Shown here: positions 57,022 through 64,000 of the stretch, in pieces
Numbering within the stretch: the stretch's first letter is position 1
Layout of the letters: each line of letters opens with the position of its first letter
Position numbers and translations under genes: made by a program
The notes under the pieces: model-generated
Database searches by the model: none
Told to the model about the DNA's origin: nothing
The model's input: only the letters and a program-made list of their open reading frames with translations
Source: Symbiotaphrina buchneri
Taxonomy: Eukaryota > Ascomycota > Symbiotaphrinales > Symbiotaphrinaceae
DNA: 64,000 nt
Direction of reading: 5' to 3'
Assembly: GCA_001599915.1 (NCBI GenBank)
Contig: BCIG01000009.1
Span: forward strand, 558,001-622,000

Positions 57022-57984
57022 CTAAATAGCTTCCTGGCCGAATATGATGTGCCACATATACTCGAAGACCCTGCCGGCACTGTAATAATCAAGATCTGTC
57101 TCAAGGAGCCATGTGCGGTAGTTATAGTAGTCAATCCACGGCCGCGCGTGCACTTGTTCTCTCGAGACTGCGAATTGAGAGCAACACGCCACTCCGATTC
57201 CGTCCGGCAGCACCGTCCCATTGAACATATGGCTCCAGGCCTCGGGAAACGCGAACTCTGCCGTGCGGTGATCTGTTCCAGCCTCCCGGGTCATATTTAG
57301 CTCTAACGGGCATCCAGGATCCCACTTGCAACGTAGGTTTGCGTAGCCGTTCTTCGTCACAAAGTCTAACTGAAGGGACTTGAGGGACTTGACGTTGTCG
57401 TATTCCCGTGCATCGGTATGCCAGGCCCTCGGGTAGCCGTCGCGATGGCTATGCAGGAAGACGATGATAGGAGGAAGGGAAGCGTAATGATCGATTATGT
57501 AGGTGAGATAAGCCATGGCTTCCTTGCCTTTGTTGCTTGGGGTATACAAGCCACCTGCAGAGGGCTTATCCACGGTGTATATGGCATTGTCCCAGCTTGG
57601 AAACGAGGTAAGCAGAGTACTTTCAGGATAAGAGGTTTAGTCCTCTCGACAGAGTACTCACTCGGAGAGGTGTTCGGCTACCCAGCTCGTGTCTTCTACC
57701 TCTAATTTTGCCATGACAATTATTTTACCCTTTGGAGTATCATATGTCAATGGCTGCTGGTCTTGCCCCGTCAGTCCTGAAGCTCCTCCGGGAGACGGCG
57801 ATTGGTGATCAGGTTTCCCCTCCACTGCTGGCTTGATGTACTCCATCTCGACGTCCACATATCCGGAATCATGGGTTTCAGCCCTTCTGCAATCCTCGAA
57901 ACGGCTTCGAAAGGTAGTAAAAAATGATATAAGCAATGCTGCTGCCATGATAACCCGGACAGCTAATCTCATGGTCTTCTTCAT
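57022..57984 (-). CDS. DUF3431 family type II membrane protein, 298 aa
   Basis: Exons 57984-57662 and 57595-57022 join in phase across a 66-nt intron (GTGAGT donor). The join reads WVAEHLSDWDNAIYTVDKPS. Features of the family follow: NKGKEAMAYLTYIIDHYASLP, IVFLHSHRDGYPRAWH, YANLRCKWDPGCP, and a Cys pair in GIGVACCSQFAVSR. One N-terminal membrane helix (VRVIMAAALLISFFTTF, residues ~9-25) suggests a Golgi/ER type II topology with the domain in the lumen. The fold is thought to be glycosyltransferase-like, but the activity is unproven. The end YMWHIIFGQEAI is typical. Confidence 0.87.
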
Positions 57985-58960
57985 GGCAAACCCAAAGGCA
58001 TCATGCTAGGAAAAAGTGATAAGAAAATAAAGAAAAGATACACGACATGTATGAGACACCGAGGCATATACATGTTGGAAACTCAGCAGACATCCGCAAA
58101 GTGCTATTATTGCAGTATGTTGGAGGGCATTTTGCCGCAAGCGCTGCCCTTTTCAAGGGTTGGAAACAGATGCAATTGAAACGCCATGGCTTGGAGCCAT
58201 ATTCTGACATGGCAATACACCATGCCTGCCCTTGGCCTTTCACCACAGGAAATAGAAAATCACATTTCCAAGCGCCGTTATAGGCGCGCAATTGTCTCAC
58301 GATCCTGCTAGCGAAGCGGCAACATGATGCATCTTATTGGTGAACTCGAACATCAAACACGACAGACCTGGCCCGGCGCTTAAAACACCAACCTCTTTCT
58401 ATCGGCTACAGACCAAGCAGAAGGACCACGACCCCAACTATGAGCCAACTTTTCTGAAACAGTTATATTGATAAGTACGACTGAAAAATGAGGCGAGAGC
58501 ACATTTCGCTGACCATGGTGCGGTTGTTGTTCAGGGAGCAATATTTATTGAGGTTGTGAGGAGCAAGGGATAATATCCTCGGGTCGGCAGTAAATTGTTC
58601 CGAGAATTTGGTTGGCCGAAGCCCCTATCCCCAACTGTCACACATGCTCTGCAGCTAACGTTTTCCACCATCAGGCGCGCGCTTCAGCTCGATTGATCGG
58701 TTGCTGAAAGCCGTCATAAATGTTGGTCTTCAGCCTCCAACATGATAAATGGCAAAGTGCATGCGGGGTTGTCTTCATGAAGCCCGACCCTACATGTTTT
58801 GCATCATCTGCGATGCTCTGTCAATCATACAACGGCAAATTGCCGCTCCTTAGTTGCCGTGCCGAGGGAGTCGCTTGATATTCTTTTCATATAGCTAGAT
58901 GGTTCTTAGTCTTGTGAATAGAACTTCCTAATCTCCTATACTTTTTCTATTTTGCGCCTC
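57985..58960. other. Divergent intergenic region, 976 bp
   Basis: Promoters of the DUF3431 gene and the membrane-protein gene must lie here. No repeat or RNA recognised. Confidence 0.4.
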
Positions 58961-60258
58961 ATGGAATCCGACGAAGATTCCGTTCCTCGAACCGTTCTTG
59001 GGCCCTTGACTACGACCTTCACTCCTTTCATAGGTTGCTTGAACGATCTATATAGCTACACGAGCGATGGCTGGTTGATTCTGGGAAATACCGACTGCAG
59101 CGTAATCAATACACAGTGCTATCCTTCCGCGACTCCTAGCATCCTTGCCGAGAGACTATCTGCTTACAATGCGTATGCGGTGGGTGCCGGGGTCGATCCG
59201 CGATCCGCATGGAATCTTTTCTACTCGCCGGCAAACATTTGTCCGAGCGGATACACACCTGCTACGACCCTGACTGGGACGGAAACGTTTACGGATCTGG
59301 TATTGCTGTATGGAGAGACGGTGGCCTTCTGTTGTCCTAGGTTAGTTTCCTTTCTCTCACTTTCCCGGATTTAAAACTGATATTCCACGATGTCCGCAGC
59401 TCTTATACTTGGCAGGGGTACGCTCTTCTGCGGAAAATGGCTTTCAACTAGTTTCTAACTCGCTTTAGCTACGGATTTACTACATCATGCTGGTCAAGCG
59501 CTCTCGGGGAAGTCAGTGTTATTACGTGCGAGGGTGTAAGGATAGGAAAAACGGGCTCCATGTTCTCCATAGTCGCGCCAGCAATTCAGATGCGATGGCA
59601 AGCTTCAGACATGGTCAACATGACCACCAGCGCTTCTGCTACGACTTCGACGACTATTTCTCCGGGTGCCACGGGAGTTACTCCTTTCATGGCTTCTACT
59701 ACCGCGTCTTCAACATCCAGTCTTGCTATTTTGGGCCCAACCTTATCTCCAGGTACACCAAGTGCCAACCACACGGTCTCATCGGGCTTATCGATCAAGA
59801 CCAAGATCGCAATCGGGATCGTCATTCCCCTGTCGATCGTCCTTCTGGTTATGGCAGTAACCGTAGCGATCTTAAGGTACAGGAAGGCTAAGATAGGGCC
59901 GGCTACTCCTAGGCCAGGACAGGGGGTGGGTTGGATGTGGGGCCCATGGGCGAAGCCAGAGTTGGAAGCAACCTCACATCTTGTATGGGGATATACTCCT
60001 CAAGAGCTGGCCGCTGAGCACGCCCGCACCGAGCTTCCGGCAGAGATGTCAGCCGTCCACGAACTCGATTCTACAAATATTAGGAGCCCTAGGAGCAGGC
60101 ATTTTTCATCCAGTGCAGCTCGCAGGGGGAGGCCAGGGCTGTCAGCGAATGTTGGCTTCATGAGTCATGCTCGTGATGGCAGGATTCAGGCTGGAAAACC
60201 AGAGGATGTAAGTCAACGCGGTCAAGCGACAGGAGCTCTGCGGGGGAATTTCTTTTGA
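58961..60258 (+). CDS. Single-pass membrane protein of unknown function with an 18-nt microexon, 395 aa
   Basis: Exons 58961-59340, 59400-59417 and 59469-60258 join in phase. The middle exon is only 18 nt and codes part of SSYTWQG, linking CCP to YGFTTSCW; the join is supported by the Cys/Trp pattern of this fungal family. The N-terminal ~140 residues are a Cys-containing outer domain (TDCSVINTQCYPSAT, ANICPSGYTPATT). After the second exon the domain ends in a Ser/Thr-rich stalk. One membrane helix follows (IAIGIVIPLSIVLLVMAVTVAIL), then RYRKAK and a Pro/Arg-rich cytosolic tail with GVGWMWGPWAKPELE. No classical signal peptide is visible. A surface or sensor role is plausible but not shown. 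Confidence 0.75.
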
Positions 60259-61294
60259 AACATGATGACATTGTACGGCCAATTGGTTGGTTTGGACTTC
60301 ATGTACCAGAATTATTGTTTGTCCTGACTACCCCATGAAATGCTGAAACCTGGTTACTGGTCACCATGTCATCTTCCCGGCTACCATATGTCCTCCAGCC
60401 AATGACACAGATATTGCAGTCTGGTCATACGGGTTGGTGCATCTCGATATACTTGTTTTCTGTGACCAGCGTTCGAGCTCCCCTCTATGTACTTATTCCA
60501 TTGATGCAGGTTAATGCTACCATAATTGAAATAGAGAGCCGATGTCATCATTTCCGCTCTATTTGTTTGCTCAGACACCGAATCATCGAAAACCGCAGCC
60601 TCTTTTCTTTTATGAATGACCCATGTTTGCCGAAGCAATCTTGCCGCCCCACTATCCTTGAGGCATATATAAACCCCCCTCCCCCCTCCCTGCTGCCCTG
60701 GTACACATTCGTTTTGCGTCCCTTTGGTTGTATGCAATGCTATTGGCCGTATATTCCGGTCCTGGAAGGGAAAACTGCGGCGGAGACTATATACCTTTGT
60801 ATATATCTTTGCGACGGGTGGCATATTGGGAGGTATATCAAATCCACTCCAACCAGTATAGGGAAGTTATATGACGGGCTATAGAGAAGGAGAAATTTAA
60901 TGATGCGTACGTACCATTTCTCCAAGCATAAGCAAGACCATCGGTTTAGTTACGGGAACAATAGCAGCCCATTCAGCTCCATGGCCATTGTGGGCTGCTA
61001 CGCCGACCATTCACTCCCTATTCATGACGTGTTTGGAGTTCGCGCTCAATAACGCTTTCACGTCGTCGCTCGCTGCACGCGTCGCCGAGGGACTCGCTAC
61101 TCCTTCTGGCTTATACCTTTCCTCCTCCTGTTCCTTCCTTCCTTCTTTCTCTCTTCTACATCCGCACTTCCCATCTTCGATAGACATCGTCAAGACTTTG
61201 ATCATCAAAGTCTTTGCTTCCATCTATCGATAGTGGAACTGTTGATACACACCTCTACCTGTTTTCTATTCTTCATCTATCGGCGTGATTCAAG
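60259..61294. other. Gene-free region, 1.04 kb, with a TATA-like box
   Basis: CATATATAAACCCCCC at about 60664-60679 is a TATA-type element, but no recognised gene starts shortly after it. Overlapping long frames on both strands (60366-60884 plus; 60824-60381 minus) have no family signal. The promoter of the coiled-coil gene is in the right part. Confidence 0.4.
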
Positions 61295-64000
61295 ATGAAG
61301 TTGCAGAAGAGAAACCGTGCTACAAGCACATATGGACGAGACAAGAAGGTAAAGTCACGATGATCTATCACCATACTTTGCTGTGTCTATCTAACATCGC
61401 CCAAAGGCTCAGTCTCGAGGCCTTGACGCAGGATATCAAGGCTATAGTGCCACTCATACCGGGAAACAGCCAAATGTAGGCTGCTTGACACCCAGCTTTA
61501 TAATACGCTAACCCATGACAGAAATTTGGACACATTCTCATTTTGCTCGGTCAAAAGGCCGGCAAATTCAAGAAGATATTCCATCCACGGCGGCCCTCAG
61601 TGGCAGCTGATGGTGCATATCAAGATGTTTCGGCATTACAGCCCTTTGCGGAGCCTACAGCCTCCGAGGTGGAGCACCAAGTTGAACGGAATATTCAACC
61701 CCAGGTCAGTGTTATTCCTGCACCATATTGCTCCTTTCCGCAAGCAAGTTCTAATGGTGCCGTAGGATGAGTCTACCAACTCTGGTGGGTCGGTGGTCCC
61801 TGTCGAAGAAAATAGACAGGGACCATCGAGCCCCGAAGATGAGGTTCTCCCTGCTCAAGAGCGTAGCGTTGGAAGAGCTCCCAGCGTATTTTCATTTCAG
61901 AGCCGTCATAGGCGGTATAATTCCGGCGGAGAAACCCTCGTTGACTTGGACGACGTGGAGATTACAGAGAATGACACTCCACAGGGGCCGAACTCTCGTG
62001 ACAAGCTGGTGCAACCTGCAAACGAGACGATGTTACAAGAGGCGTCCATGAAGAGCTTTCTGAGCAGCAGCATGGACGCAATGAGTGAGAGCATACTCCA
62101 ACAGCAGAGGGAGTCTTTGTTGCCATTTGGCAATCACATCTCGCTGCGGTTTCACGAACATGTTCTTGCCAACGAAAAGGAATGGCATGAAGAGAGAATT
62201 ATTTTGCTCCGAGCAGAACTTGAGAACGAGAAGACGAGGTTCGAAGCGCAGACCGAGAAAGTGACATATCTTCAAAAGCATGTGAAGAAGCTTCTTGAGT
62301 CACGGCACAAAGCAAAGAAAAACGCAAAGGTAGTTGGGCAGAAGAACGCAGAACTGGTGGTTGAGGTTCAGGAATTGAGACAGTCGATAATCAGCAAAGA
62401 TGCGGCGATCATAGCCCTGCACCAAGCACTTGATGATCTTTCCAAAGGGCGCGAAGCAGATGCACGCAAGGAAAGAGAGTTGAAAATCCAGCTCTGCACA
62501 CAGACCCAGACCATCAATTATCTCAATGGCAGGCTACAAGAGGCTGAAAGGCAAAGCACCAATAACGCGTTCCGATCCGCAGGGATCGGCTTTCAAAACC
62601 CACAGAATGGCCCTTCAGCCGCAGAACTGACAGACATGAAGCTCAAGTACGACCAAGTCAAAGCAGAAAGAGACGAGGTTATGCGGGTTGGAAGGCTCCT
62701 CCGAGAAGCCGTCACTAAGGACATCGAGGGCTATGCGACTGCTCTTAACAGCAGTCGTCGCGAAAGCGAGTATTATCGCAAAGCAAGGAATCAGCTTCGA
62801 GCTGAGTGCACCGACCTGGATGCAAACGTCAAGAAGTTGACCGATACCAACGAAATCCTGGAAAGAGAGAAAACTGAGCTCGTGGAGAAGACAATCCAGG
62901 ACAAAAAGACCTTGGAGACGCTGCAGAAGGTCAACGCAGCTCTAAGAACGCAGCTCAGTCGACTGTTCTCTCTTGGGCCAGATGCTACCTCCACTGAAGA
63001 CGGAAAGCTTCAGATGCTGTCAACAACACTCACAGAGCTCCTCGAGACCCAGGAGTCCTTGGTAACTGACTGCTGTGGTATCATTGATCAGAAAACCAGG
63101 ATCCTGATGGAGAAACAGGCCATGGACTCTGAAGTGTCCCGCCTGAAGGAACAACTTGCGGTTTCCGAACGAAACCTCGCATCGTCCGCCAAAGAAGTCT
63201 TTCAGCTGCAGAGCAAGGCTCTAAATGTTGAGATGGCCTACAATTGTGAGAACGTCGCAAAGCGACGGGCGGAACAGCTGGAGGAGGAAAATTCTTCTCT
63301 TACCCGTCAGTTGGAAAATTACAAAGCCCAATTCATAGGCCTGATGGCCGGAGAATGTCCGGCAGATGCGCAAGGGGTCATCTCCGAAATTCAGGAGACC
63401 GTGGTCAACCTAACGGCAGATCTCAGCGACACAAAAGAGAGGCTCAATAAAGCTGAGCGCCGTGCACTTTGTCTCGAGATAGACCTTGAAAACACAAAGG
63501 CAGACCTAGAGTCTGCAGAGCTTGCCCGGGAAAGGCTTGAGATCCTTGAGCGAACCCACAAGGAGCTCAAGGACAAAATCGCTCAAGAGGAGATCGAAAG
63601 AAATGCCCGAGAAAAGATATACGACGATGAGATGTCTGGTGAGATGCAACGGAAGGAAGAAAGAATCTGCGAGCTGGAGGAGATGTTGGACTCACTCGAG
63701 TCAAGGCTGCGGAGCGGCGGAACCGAAGGACTCGACAACCATTCTCAGGAGTTTTCCACTTTCTTTCAAGGTGCTTCTGCATTTTCCACACTAAATGACG
63801 GCGCAGGTGTACAACCAGCATGCAACTTCGCCGTTATCCAAGATGGCAAGGTCCAGGACAGTCATGCTACATTAGGTGAAGCGCACGGCGTCGAGCGTTC
63901 GAACATCGGCAGCCACGAAGACGTTTTGAGCACCTCACGGACCACTGTACGTCCAATCAAACGGACGTCTTCATGGGACTCGTTCCTGTATCCAGATGCA
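61295..64000 (+). CDS. Large coiled-coil protein, 5' part (gene continues past the window)
   Basis: Exons 61295-61348, 61407-61475, 61522-61704 and 61766 onward join in phase 0; the last exon is still open at the right edge (847 codons visible). The N-terminus is short, basic and disordered (MKLQKRNRATSTYGRDKK). HILILLGQKAGKFKKIFHPR and an acidic Ser-rich segment follow. From about 62160 to 63720 the sequence is almost continuous heptad coiled coil rich in Glu, Lys, Arg and Leu, with one break around GIGFQNPQNGPS. It then returns to a Ser/Thr-rich region. No motor, kinase or other domain is visible, so it may be a structural, cytoskeletal or septal protein; identity unknown. Confidence 0.75.

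Noticed and set aside
60366-60884. 172-codon plus frame and 147-codon minus frame on the same bases
   Set aside because: Opposite-strand overlap, odd composition (many Cys, Ile and Tyr), no family and no clear promoter distance.

Overview
The window is nuclear DNA of a filamentous ascomycete, most likely Eurotiales (Aspergillus/Penicillium type). The signs are densely packed genes on both strands, introns of 48-100 bases with GT-AG ends and CTAAC/CTGAC-like branch points, eukaryotic-only products (Rpn3, Taf12, Spc34, Caf1, Emg1, Vma12), and one long AT-rich block that looks like repeat-induced point mutation. I built the gene models by hand: exon joins were chosen so that donor, acceptor, reading phase and family sequence all agree.

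Layout. 1-24.8 kb is mostly core housekeeping: the C-terminus of a RasGAP protein, two conserved hypothetical genes, vma12 and coq1 (divergent), an ankyrin gene, rpn3 and spc34 (divergent), taf12, an eleven-exon CorA-like transporter, emg1, a VOC/glyoxalase protein with an unusual tail, and an aldo-keto reductase. 25-34.3 kb is accessory: a stand-alone thioester-reductase protein, two tRNA-Ala-like relics, a MITE relic, a ~3.6 kb AT-rich island, and an MFS transporter; a ~130 bp direct repeat brackets the island and the MFS gene. 34.3-42.9 kb returns to core genes: a NIPA-type Mg transporter, complex I subunit B12, Caf1 deadenylase and a copper amine oxidase.

43-48.7 kb is low-complexity, repeat-rich DNA holding a poorly resolved locus. 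It has zinc-knuckle, Pro-rich, acidic and GIY-YIG-like segments on the minus strand, plus a second, decayed paralogous fragment. 49-61 kb carries a SAM methyltransferase, an intron-containing tRNA-Glu(CTC), a complete Mutator-like MITE with a 9-bp target duplication, a Gfo/Idh oxidoreductase, a DUF3431 protein, a single-pass membrane protein with an 18-nt microexon, and hypothetical genes. The window ends inside a large coiled-coil gene.

The housekeeping genes act in separate pathways (proteasome, kinetochore, TFIID/SAGA, ubiquinone, V-ATPase assembly, rRNA modification, mRNA deadenylation), and no operon-like logic is expected. The aldo-keto reductase and the reductase-domain protein are divergent neighbours beside the AT-rich island and could be the remains of a small metabolite cluster. 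No CRISPR array or bacterial feature was seen.
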